Assembly (NCBI GenBank): GCA_907165065.1
Contig: OU015530.1
Coordinates: 47,725,465-47,789,464 of the forward strand
Origin: Caprimulgus europaeus
Lineage: Eukaryota; Chordata; Aves; Caprimulgiformes; Caprimulgidae
Direction of reading: 5' to 3'
Length of the DNA: 64,000 nucleotides
Position numbers and translations under genes: made by a program
Notes under the pieces: generated by a model
The model's database searches: none
What the model saw: only the letters and a program-made list of their open reading frames with translations
Told to the model about the DNA's origin: nothing
In this document: positions 25,294-36,640 of the stretch, one piece after another
Layout: each line of letters begins with the position of its first letter
Numbering within the stretch: position 1 is the first letter of the stretch

Positions 25294-28200
25294 ATCTCAT
25301 TAAGATGCAGAAACATGGAAATTTGATGCATTTGTGAAAGTACAAGACAATGCTTGGGTTGTTTGTGAGGTGACAGGTTTGGCTCCTCCTGTCCCTGAAT
25401 TCAGAAGAGCAAATTCTCAGCTGTGAGGTTGATACAATCTACAGATGTCCTCCAGCCCAGTTCCTTCATCTGCTGACCTTGGTATCTGATATATGGGCAT
25501 GTCACTCAGCACTTGGCTGCAGAGAGGCTGGAGTACTTGTAAAGGTTTTACAAGCTGTGAGGGAATTTGGTATTTGAAATAATTTCTTTGTGGAAGGACA
25601 CAGGGGAACATTTTATGACCCTTTGCTTTTTTATAAACTAAGCCTTCTGTGTGAGTTTGATCTGTCCTCACTTGCCTGCTTTTTCAGTTACAATAAACAC
25701 GATGCTAATTCTGTCTGTGTGTAGGTATTTCTGTTGGATACTGTTCTGTGCCTTCAGGCCAGCAATGGCCTAGTACAGCTAGAACATGGTCCTTGGTGGC
25801 TTGTTGTCAGGGAATACAGGTATTTTTCATTAGTAGGAGGCATAAAAAAATATTGTGACAGACTGTGACATGCCTTAACTGTATTTTTTGCAAGGAAATT
25901 ATACAATCCTAGCATCACCCCAGCAAAGTCCATCCAATGCCCGAGGGACTCAGAAAATGGCCGATGCCTGTGAATGAACCAGCTGGCCAGCAGGTTAGAA
26001 GGGACGGCAACATCTCAGGCACAGCAAGAGGGCAGTGAAGACTTTGCCCATTTCTGAGTCTAATATTTAATCTTTAAGTCAAAAGGGCAGAGGAAGCTGA
26101 AGGAAAACAATGAAAATTAAGTAAGGGATCCTTGCAAGTCCTGTTACCCTTCCACTCGGTGTTCTCCTCCACCTGAATAAAGGCACACAGGCTAATCCAT
26201 GTAGAAATGAACTGCTTAGGTAATGTAGTAGAATCAGTAAATATCTTTGTCTGGTTTCTTGTTGTCTTCAAAGTAAATAAATGTCAAGAGGTCAAGGAAC
26301 TTCCCTGTGATAGTGAAAGTCAGAGGAACATGGCATCTCTAAGGATTTGGACTTCTAACTGCAAATCACCTTGAACATTAGCAAAGCTGAGATTCATGCA
26401 GCAGATTTCCATAGTTTGTATATAGTCTATAGCAACTCTGGCAATTGAATCAAAAGAAACTATGAGAAGGTTATCTCTTCCAGATATGTTGTTTGTTTAT
26501 CATATGAAAGTCTATTATTATAGCAGTATAGTGTATATACACTTTAAGGAGGATTGTCTCTTTATATGAAATCCTGGAAGGGATCAGGCTGACTTCCTTA
26601 TTGCTAAAGAGAAGGAGGAGGACACCTATTGTTAATATGTGCCAAAAATATTATTAAGTCCCCAGTGCTACAAGCAGCAAAATCTTGTAACTGATCCATA
26701 GAAGTGAGGTGAATTCTGGAATCCTTCATAAGGAGTTTCAAATATTTGACAGCAATTTTCATTAACGTATATATTCCTGCTGTGCAAAGAGATAATGAAA
26801 CCAATTTCCCTAGAAACATCACAGGACAGTAGCATTCATCATGTGTGGGATTGATATGCTCCTATTGGTAATAAAGCAGTGTTAAAAAACAATAAGAGAT
26901 GGCTATATAAAAACAGGATAAAAAGAATGTACTCAGGAATCTTTAAAAAGCAACTGTAATATTAGGGAAAAGTGTGTGTCCTGTCCTGACCATGTACCAA
27001 ACTCTAGGATAAAACGTGCACCATGGAAATCACACTGGGAGCTCTGCTATAGCCAGTTTTTAATACAGCTGGCAGCAATGTAGAAGTTTTGACATCTTAT
27101 AAAGTTACTTTCATAGAAAGCCCAAATAGTTAGGCTGCAACTATTGGATCACTTCACAGGGACAACCAAGCTATCTTGAATTACAGCTTGGTGCTCAAAT
27201 GTCAGTGTAGCCAAAGTGCACGGCTCAGATCAGTGTGGCACTGCCTCCTGTTAAGTAAATGTTGCCTGGAATGTTGAATTCAAGACAGCTTTGTGACTAT
27301 TTGGGTTTTAAAAAGTAGCACTTTTTACCTAAGCACTGCATTTTAGTACTTCTGTAGGAACAGAGGATGTATTTTGATCTGTTACCTCTTAGGAAAATGA
27401 CTCCATCTCTGACTTGAATCCTGAACTCCTGAAGTTGCTGTCCTGGTGATACTATAAATCAAGCATTGCTGAATGAGTTAAGTAAACTCCACATTTCTGA
27501 ATAGAGTTGCTGCCTACATCTGGATCATCATTTTAGTGGGCCATGAGCTCTGGCTGCCATATCAGAGATGACTGGATCAATGGAGTTTTAATAATTCTAA
27601 CAGTTAAATTAGAATATAAACCTTAAGCCAATCTCTCCTGCTTACGAATTTGATCCGCCTAAATTACTGGGAGGAAGAAGGAAACAAGAATACCATTAGA
27701 ATAAAATCCTGTGGTATTATCAATACCAAGCCTATTGCATTTCAGAAATGTGTTAGTTGTGGTTAATGTGCAGTGGGTACTAAAGAAATATTTAAACTAT
27801 CTTTTAAGGATTTATATGAAAATTGGTTTCTTTAAATACCAGTTGGTTTACTTAAATGCATACAACTGTGAGAAAGAAGTGGTAGGAGGAGAAGTAAATC
27901 AGAATGAATTAAAATTAATTTGTTTTGAGAAGTGACTACTGATTCAGTAAAAAACATTGGGTTGAATAAAAGTGGTGAATATTTGCTCATTTATTTAAGC
28001 CATATTCTTTCTATATATCAATATCATTTCCACTGTTAATGAAATGAATTCAATTAAATGGGTTCAGCAAAACCATATCAATTAGAAATATTAAATTAGC
28101 AACAGTAGTGGTAACACCTAAGTCTTTGATGCAAAAAGAATAATCCCATTGAAATTGATAAAATAAGCACAGAATTAATCCCAGGTACTGGATTGAATAT

Positions 28201-31200
28201 AAATTAATTGAGGAGGTATACTGAATGTACAGTTTGTGCATGTTTAACTGTATAATATATAATTGTGAGCAGCAATGAAGCATGGTACTTGAGTATAGCT
28301 GTAACTTTTAATATATGTGTAGCTGTTCTTTGACAAATCCAGCTCAAGAGATGCAGGAGTTTGGGAGTCTAGGATCATATGAGTTGGAAAAAGAAAAGTG
28401 GAAAATCAAGGCATTTAGGGAAGGTCAGAATTATCCAACGAGGCATGTTCATGTAATGCTTTGCCATATTATTATGCTGTTTATGGGCTTTTAAACCTCT
28501 GCATAGCTTTCAGTGTATTACGCAGTGTTACTTTGTGTGACTTAATAGAGACATAATCAAAGGATATTACAGAGCCAAAGATTTAATAGAGAGAGAAGCT
28601 GATGCTCTGTGTGACCTTACCACTCTTTGTCCTCTTCTAAGCTGGAGAAACTACGGCTGTGAGCGAGGCAAGGGCGCACTAAGGAGTGCTCTGTGCAAAC
28701 CAGTACCATCCCATTAATGCCTGAGTGTGATTTATTCCAGTCGTGTTTCCTTTGGGCACAGTAAGGAGCTCACAGTAAAGTTCAGGTGGTATAGAAACCT
28801 GTGGGAATGGTGGTCTTGAATTCAGGAAACACCAGGTTCATCTGTGCGGTGTAGGTAGCTCAAGGAGTTGATGGGGAGTGTGATTACATACATTTGTTCT
28901 CATTCTCCAAGTTCAGCTCTATAGCTCGGGAGCTGCATTCCCCCTAATCAGAGGCTTCTGGTCTCAGTTCTCACTTTGGAGGAGTTTTTGCAATGGGATT
29001 TGTAGGTAGAAAAGGAAATCCTAAAAAAGAATGATTTTTCTCAAGCTAGGGAACTTTCCTCTTTTGTTTTGATTTCTGTATGTGCCGCATACAGAAAGGA
29101 CCACGGGAACATTTTTTTAGGATCAGGACATTCTGATTGTGAGAGGTCTCTGTCTTGCCTCAGCCACAAGATGTATATTATATGTTTGAGACCATTGCCC
29201 ACCCCCTCTAAATACCTGATTTGTCTACTCATATTTTTTAATGTAATTCCTATGCTGGGACTTTACACAGTTAACCCAGTAGATCCATTCTTCAGCAGAT
29301 GAAATTGTCAGAGATGTGAAGATATTCGCAGGCAATAGTTTCATCTAGTGCCCTAGTATGGCACCAATAAGTCTACAGTTTTACCCCAGGAGTGGAGGAG
29401 GTCTTAGAGTTTGCTTTGTAGTAAACATTTGCTGCTACCACATCCCTTCTCCTTAGCTTAGCATCTCCTTGCTTCCACAGTAATAAAATAATTGAGCAGC
29501 TATTAGTGAAGTACAAGTACATATATCTGAACCGGGGTCCCTTCTCATACTGAGAAAAGATGTTGATCTGTTCTGTAACATCTTCTTTTCCAGATGGCTA
29601 CACAGAATGTGTTGCTGGTTTGGTTTACTAATGATTTTATAATGTATTTTAATCTGACACCACAATTGCCTAGATCATTCTTACAGATATATTTCTTAAA
29701 AGCCAAATAAATATATCTAGTAGTACCACATCATCTGTATGTAATTGGAGGAAGCCACAGGCTTCCTACCTGCATTAATCAACTGTAGATGAGCTTAATT
29801 AATCTCTCAGATATAAATGGAGAAAGAGAAATGAGAGTTACTTGCTTGAAAGCCAATATAGCAAGCTTTGAAAACATAAGAGCTTACAGGTAGGGATGTG
29901 TAATGATTGGTGTCTTGCTTAAAAACTGTTAATCTCTGTGAAGGAAACACAGTCCAACACTTGGGGCTTGGTTTTGTTCCAAAACATATTTTTTCTCCTA
30001 AGACAGAACTTGCCTAAAGCTAAGCTGTGTATATGAGGGTCCATCACTAATACCTTGCAGTACTTAGCTTCTTCACTAACTCTTCATCACTTATTTCCTA
30101 GGAGAGTAAAAGTAAATGTGCCATTTTTATTAATATTTTATCAAATTTATAGGGGCTAAAAGAGATAGAATAACAGCATGCCCAACTACAATCTCCTTTT
30201 AGGCCACCCCGTTTTGCAATAGCTTTTTTAAAATTGGGGTGGCTGAGACGATGCTTAAATAGAAATATTCATCATAGCTGAAATTCAAGTGCAAATAGCA
30301 AAATACTTTGATAATAGGATTTTGTGCTTTAAGCATAAGACAAGCAAGTGCCCCTTTTAATAACATTTTATATTTCTCTCATTTGTTTGGGGGTAAATCT
30401 GTCAAACACTGTTATGCAGCTGACAATCTCAAATTCAGGAGAGGAAGCTTTCATCTTCTTCCTGACAGAGTTGGTAGCTTCCTTGTGTGAACAGATTCAT
30501 GAAAATAAAAATCAGGAGGATGATTATTTTGCACAGTCTGACCAGTCTATTATAAACTACTAGTGCTCGTTGACTTTGCCGAGCTCTGTAATTCGTGCTT
30601 AGCCAAAGCATGCTTTCCAGCAAGGCCTCTACAGTCACTTGGAGGAGATGCAAAGACAGAAAACCCACCCCTTCCTTTAATATTTTTTTCCAGTGGTTAG
30701 TCACTGTTGCTGTTGCAAATTTGTGTTTTATTCCTAATTAGAACTTGTTTGGCATCTATTTCCAGACAGTGGTGTTGCTGGGCTCAGAGGTGGATGCCTC
30801 CTAGGTCTCTTACTCTTTCTGTCACATAATTGATTTTTCATGAACATTGCAAAGTAAGGCTGAAATTAGCCCAACAAAGCAATAGGAGACATGTTGAATC
30901 AGGAAGCCTTCCTGCAAGACATTAAGGTAATTTTTTATCCTATTTATTCTAATATTTTATTGAGCTTTGCATCAGGTTAGTGGATACTCTTTAACCGTGT
31001 CTTCCTCTGAGGCAGCACACTGTTGATGCTAATACAGAGAAAATATATTAATCATTTGACCTCTGGCACACTCCGCTCTTGTTCTCTCCCTAGTTCATTC
31101 TCCCATTTCTCAGCAGGATGGTAGTCAATGTGCCATTTCACTATCTTGCTGATGGTCCAGACACATGTAATCCAGATCTCTGTTCCCAAATATAAGCTTG

Positions 31201-33936
31201 TAAAACTAGAGTCTTTGGACTGCTTTAGGCTCCTCTGCATGTAGGCACATCTCCCTTGTATGTGTAATCTCATGGTAGAGGCATAGGGATGCATATGCAG
31301 ATGCTCTCAGGCACCCCATCTTGTTTAGATAATAGCATTAGTTGATAGCAGGAACTGATTTACAAGATCTCTTGTGTTTGCATTAAATGGATCATTTATG
31401 CACTTAATTTATTTTAAAATATTCGTTCTTTAGGTCTAGTTGTAGCTCTTCCCATATGGAACTGACTGGAGTTTTATAGATCAAAACCCAAGGAATAAAA
31501 ATGAAACACTTGCAAGTTCCACAAGTTTTTATGGTAATTTGGTAACAGCATTCCCATACACCTAAGAAATCCAAACTGACTGAAAGCCTCCAAAGCCTTT
31601 TCTGGAGAGAAGCCAGTGAGGCTGTAAATTTGATCATGACAGATTCCCTGGTCCAGGATACAATTTGTGGTCAGGAGGATCTAATGATGGCATCCCAGGA
31701 CAGGCAAACACCAGTAACTGAGATTTTGTGCATCCCACATATTCTGGTCTTGGTTCTTCCTGCTCTCCTATACCCAAAGAATGTACTCCAGCAATCTCAG
31801 TGTGGAGTCTGTTTCTTTCAGCTATTGGATCTGTTCCATTTAGTTTAAATAAAGGTCCTAACTCTAGAAATGTTGGCATGGCAAACACTGGTTTAATTCT
31901 AAATCAGAAGAGAACATATTTCAACATTTCCTACAGATTAGAATTAAAGGAAAGTCTTGTTTGGGAAAATTTCAAGAGAAGTAAATTTAAAAGGATTTTC
32001 TAAAATATTTTTTTCTCGGTTTTAGGTTCTTTTCATTATTAGGACAGTTATCTAAATTTAATCTTGCTTTTAATTACTGATACAGATTACTACAGGGCAT
32101 AGCAGTCCATTACCACTGTTGCACATTGCACAGCAGTCTTGTATGTCTTCCACATGGCTGCACCATAGAGAAAAATTGTAAGGCTGACCATTATAAACAG
32201 AAGAACATCAGCAGAAAAGAATCCCTTGCATTTTTTGTTGAAGTTAATGTAACTTTGAAGTACCAGCATGATACAGAGTGAGTGGCAGACCTTGTATCAG
32301 CAGGCAGCCCCTTTTTTTTTAATTTAGTAACATAGTATTTTCTCTCCTATGAAAAGATCATTAGCACCATGCCCATCTCCTTAATAATAAAAAAATAATG
32401 TGGAGTGGGGTTTTTTTTCCAACTCATGAGGGATATGCTAACAAAATTTTGATTAAAATATCCATTCAAAAAAACTTGGAATATGAACGCACTGCTTTTA
32501 ATCTTCTTGCTTGCCTTATGTGCCAGAGGGTATTGCTCTGTGTGTGGGTGGGTGAAAAAAAAAGTTTCAGTGAAGTCTAGATAGGATGCCAAATGTCAGT
32601 GCTGTCTTGGAAGCACCTTTATTATAAGTGATAGCTATCTGGTCTCAGATAAAGCCAAATTATTAAAAAATTTGTAATAAAAGTATCTGTTTGTCTTTCC
32701 TCTGCTAAATGGCAGCTTATTGATTTCTTCACTGTGCTATTACAGTAGCAGAATTTGAAATGTTTTGAAAACATCCCTTAGAGCCACACAACAATAATTA
32801 ACAGCATAGCAAGTGCTGAGCAGCAAGGAGCTGATAATGACAGAGTCTAATGTCGACTGAATGCAATTAATCATGGATACTACCCATAGAGCTTTGGATT
32901 TATACTCAGTTATTATAAAGCACTGATGAGGTCCCCTCTCGATCTTTCACAATGTATGTATTAAGAGTATCTCTTCACCATAAGCAGAAGAAGGCAGAAG
33001 GAATGCTTTGAGACTTGTATTTCTTAATATGTTTACTATCGCTCCATTATGCAGTTAGTGGCTGGTATTCTCCTAGGAAGGCAGTATCATAGAGAAGCAG
33101 GAGCAGTTCATGCCTCTAATCTTTCCAGAAGACAAGACAACAGGCAATACATTTGCACAGTCCCAAAGTGGCAAATATGTGCCAGTGTTTTGATACAGGA
33201 TACCTTTACGCAGTCTAAAAACAACCTTTCATTGCCCAGCCTTGCTTAGGGAAAGCAACCACGATCAGTGCTGTGTGCGTACCGGTGGCTTCATAATTCA
33301 TAGAAAATTACATTCATTCTTTTCCTTCTCTGTTGTTTCTGCCATCATGTTCCACTTGATCAATCCACTCTAATAGCTGTTTGACACTTGACAAGTGACT
33401 AGACTCTTAACCCTGAAGTGAGTTCAGAGCAAGGAAAGGGCACAGGAGTTTGTCATGTTGCAGCACAATTTCAGTCAGACCTGAAACTCTTCATGACTGA
33501 GTAAAGAGGATCTCAGTATTCAGAATGGTGCCTCTCCAAACTGAATTCAAACACAACTCACAGTCTCACCTAATCCTTAAGAAAGGAAACAAAGAGGGAA
33601 TAGTGATTTTTAAACTGAAGGTTGCTTGATATGCACTCCTAGTCCTCAAGGAATTCCAGGTGGGAAGACCACCCGTCTCTCCTCTGTGTTCAAAAGAAAA
33701 GTGCTTACCTGTCTGCTCTGTGTTTAACTTCAAAACTGAATGTGAACAGATAACTCCACTGCTAGCCAAGGCATCTGGCTGATGAGAGGCGTGGTCATTG
33801 CCAGGTTGATCAAAAGTCTTGTACACTGTACACTAAAATGTTTCACTAAATATGGGAAGTGAAATCTACTCCTTGTTGGTCACCAACCAGTTCAGGAGTG
33901 AAAGTTTGCTGATGAAAGCAAATAATCTTCAAGGAC

Positions 33937-34004
33937 CTGCAAAAACAAACAAAAAAAACCAAACACCAAAAAAACCCACCCCACAAAACAGCAACAAAAA
34001 ACTT
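33937..34004 (+). repeat. A-rich low-complexity tract (AAAC/AAACC type)
   Basis: A run of CAAAAACAAAC- and CACCAAAAAAACC-like words directly in front of the LTR at 34005. It could be simple low-complexity sequence at the integration site. I do not see LINE coding sequence before it. Confidence 0.65.
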
Positions 34005-34379
34005 TGTATTGGGTTTGCATGGCCAGGTAGTGGAGGGGCTACAAGGATGAGTTCTGTGAGAAGCTGCCAGAAGTTTCCCCTCTGTCCCATAGATCCAATG
34101 CCAGCTGGCTCCAAGACGGACCTGCCACTGGCCAAGGCTGAGCCCATCAGTGGTGGTGGTAGTGCCTCTGTGATAACGTATTTCAGAAGGCAAAGAAAAA
34201 ACTGCACAGTTGCAGCTGGAGAGAGGAGTAAGAATATGTGAGAGAAACAACTCTGCGGATACCAAGGTCTGTGAGGAAGGAGGGGGAGGAGGGGCTCCAG
34301 GTGCCAGAGCATGATGGGCTGCAGGATGTCAGCCCATCATGAAGACCATGATGAGGCAGATTGTCCCCCTGCAAACTGT

Positions 34380-34745
34380 GGAGGTCCATGGTGGAGCAGA
34401 TATCCATCTGAAACCTATGGAGGACCCTATGCCAGAGCCAGTGGATGCCTGAAGGAGGCTGTGAGCCCATGGGAAGCCCGCGCTGGAGCAGGTTCCTGTC
34501 AGGACCTATGTTCCCATGGAGGAAGGAGCCCATGCTGGAGCAGGTTTGCTGGCAGGACTTGTGACCCCATGGGTGACCCACACTGGAGCACTTCCTGAAG
34601 TCCTGAACCCAGTGGAAGGAACCCATGCTGAAACAGTTCATGAAGAACTGTAGCCCCTGGGAAGGACTCACACTGGAGAAGTTCATGGAGGACTGTCTCC
34701 CATGGGAGGGACTGTCTCCCCCTGATGGAACAGGGGAAGAGTGTG
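34380..34745 (+). repeat. Degenerate tandem array inside the LTR
   Basis: About eight units of 43-53 bp built on the pattern CCCATGGGA...CCCACGCTGGAGCAG...TTC-TG--GGAC-TGT. Clear unit starts are at 34466, 34513, 34566, 34608, 34654 and 34699, with less regular ones before. Units vary by small indels, and the open frames over this area come from this repetition. Confidence 0.8.
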
Positions 34746-34953
34746 ATGAGTCCTCCCCCTGAGGAGGAAGGAGCAGCAGAAACAACGTGTGATGAACTGA
34801 CCACAACCCCCATTCCCCATCCCCCTGTGCTGCTGCAGAGGAGGAGTTAGAGAAATCTGGAGTAAAGTTAAGCCCAGGAATAAGAGAGGTGTGGGGGAAA
34901 GGTGTTTTAAGATTTTATTTTATTTCTTATTACCTTTCTCTGATTTGATTGGT

Positions 34954-34959
34954 AATAAA
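34954..34959 (+). promoter_or_regulatory. Candidate polyadenylation signal of the LTR
   Basis: AATAAA within GGTAATAAATAAAAATAATT, about 190 bp before the LTR end, where an R-region poly(A) signal would be plausible. The position is seen; function is inferred. Confidence 0.4.
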
Positions 34960-36021
34960 TAAAAATAATTTACCCAAGACAAGTCTGTTTTACCTGTGAC
35001 GGTAATTGGTGAGTGATCTCTCTCTGTCCTTATCTCGACCCATGAGCCTTTTGTTATATTTTCTCCTCCCTGTCCAGCTGAGGAGCAGGAGTGATAGGGC
35101 AGCTTTGGTGAGCGCCTGATGTCCAGCCAGGGTCAACCCACCACATACTTCTTAGAAGATAATGGGACCAAAAGAGTGAATAATGATTATTGATATGGGT
35201 GAAAGGATTCTTCAGGACTGTGAAGCTGGGCTTTCAAAACTCTGTTGGTGCCAATAGGCATTGAAGACATAGCTAGAGAGTCAGTTCTCTTTCTTGTTGC
35301 TGTCATCCACTCGTTTTTAGAGTTCACAGTAAACCTATGGAAAATAGGAGCATGAAATGTTACCTACGATGAAATCTTAGTGGGATTCCACACCTGACCT
35401 GATACTTCAGACAAAAAGTGAAAACCTCGACTGAAGTACTGTGGTTTTTATTAATTTTGGAGTACATGAAATGAGTGTTCTTAAACTGGAAACAATGTAG
35501 TTTCTGGGGTTTAGGCAAAAAGCAGTATTAAACTCAGGGAATGGGAAGGAAAACTCCCATGTGGCCAGACTGTTTCTCAGCTGAATTTCCTCAGAACTGG
35601 ACCATATGATATGACCAGCTGTTTTCAGTAGGATTATATATGATATGCAACTTTTGTCTAACTTTCTGAGTTAAATCCTATGTCCTGAAGGTATTTCATA
35701 AGAAAAGTCAAGAAAACAAAGCAAGAAATGAGTTTAACAATATTTTACTCTATCTCTAAAGAATACTGGGTTTTGGATTTTTTTTCATTGTCATCTCCCT
35801 TTTAAGCCATTAGTCCATAGCGCTTCGGAGGGTGACAAATGAGCATTGCTCTCCTAATACCTTGCTTTAAGTGAAGTGTGATTCCCTTGTGCCTGATTTC
35901 CACAGCTAAATAGCAAAATGCAACACACTGGAAATCCAATTTTCAGACAAGACATAAAACTTCAGAGCATGGATGGTAATTCCAAAGTCTATAATAAACT
36001 TTCCATAGAAGTAGAAAGTCC

Positions 36022-36276
36022 TTATTCCAATATCTTAATCATCTTACATTCATGAGTTTTCAGTACTCCTGCATATTCCAATGGATTTCTTTTAATAATA
36101 TCTTTCTGATGAGAATGGTCTTTTTGCAAACATGGAGAAATAGAAATAGTTTGTGGGGAAAGTACCATATGACAATAAATGAAAAAGCAGAATAAAAAAC
36201 CAAGCAGTAGAGAAGACTTAAGTGGTGGTTGCTTGGTTGACTTTTCTGGAGTTGTGTCCACAAGTTCATCGTCTGC
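36022..36276 (-). other. Exon-like open segment with splice-acceptor look (doubtful)
   Basis: On the minus strand a pyrimidine-leaning run ending CAATTACAG|GCAGAC gives a plausible 3' splice site at 36277-36278, with a branch-point-like CCTAACTA about 35 bases upstream. After the AG, 84 codons stay open to a stop at 36022-36024. The first 20 or so residues are polar (ADDELVDTTPEKSTKQPP), followed by a hydrophobic run of about 20 residues (SLLLGFLFCFFIYCHMVL) and then a less structured tail. A juxtamembrane-plus-membrane-segment terminal exon would look like this, but I do not recognise the protein, and the hydrophobic part comes from T-rich DNA that could do this by chance. No good donor site is evident, so it would have to be a last exon. 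No other exons of a gene are seen around it. Confidence 0.15.
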
Positions 36277-36609
36277 CTGTAATTGAAACACAGGAGTGTT
36301 TTAGTTAGGCAGCTGGGAAAAAAAATCTATTTTGTTTTCCCATAAAAATAATATCTTGAAAAATCCCCTGTGCCCCTATAAATAAATAAATAATAGGAAA
36401 AAAACAATAGAAGTCAGCAAAATAATTAATCATTGTGTTTTCAGTAAGGGAGAAGTTTTAAATATGCAGGATTTTTTTTTTCCTCCCAAGGACGGTATTT
36501 GTCATGTGTCATTCTAGTCTAATTTAAGTCAAAGACATCTTTAAAGCCAAAGATGCTTGGAAGCTGAAATTATAATTTTCTTTCCTGTTACCTATGATTT
36601 CTCTCTCTT

Positions 36610-36640
36610 GTTTTTTTTGTTTGTTTGTTTGTTTGTTTTT
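36610..36640 (+). repeat. (GTTT)n simple repeat
   Basis: A T run followed by about five GTTT units. Low-complexity sequence. Confidence 0.85.

Larger units (their letters stand above)
21522..33936. other. Long unique non-coding stretch
   Basis: About 12.4 kb without a recognisable gene or young transposon. It contains a MIR-like relic near 24.0 kb, a compound AT/GATA microsatellite at 24.1 kb, two short hairpins (24938-24958 and 25274-25293), and two blocks that look like conserved non-coding DNA (24740-25020 and 32700-32890). Open frames are short, and I see no family signature in any translation. Confidence 0.55.
34005..35145 (+). mobile_element. Solo LTR of a second endogenous retrovirus family
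   Basis: The element begins TGTATTGGGTTTGCATGG and ends GGGTCAACCCACCACA, again TG...CA. The order of landmarks resembles an LTR found in many copies in bird genomes: CCAATGCCAGCTGGCTCCAAG, CTCTGTGATAACG, GAGAAACAACTCTGC, a GGAGCAG-rich array, CCTCCCCCTGAGGAGGAAGG, CAACGTGTGATGAACTGACC, and GACGGTAATTGGTGAGTGAT. The flanks are AACTT before and TACTT after, a 5-bp duplication with one mismatch. No proviral genes are adjacent, so it is a solo LTR. The length of 1141 bp is long for an LTR and is partly due to the internal tandem array. Several open frames cross it on both strands, but they are by-products of its GC-rich repeats. Family name not asserted. Confidence 0.85.

Noticed and set aside
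33846-34813. Several overlapping open frames of 86-207 codons around the LTR at 34005
   Set aside because: They run on both strands over a GC-rich tandem array of a solo LTR and have no retroviral or cellular protein motif.
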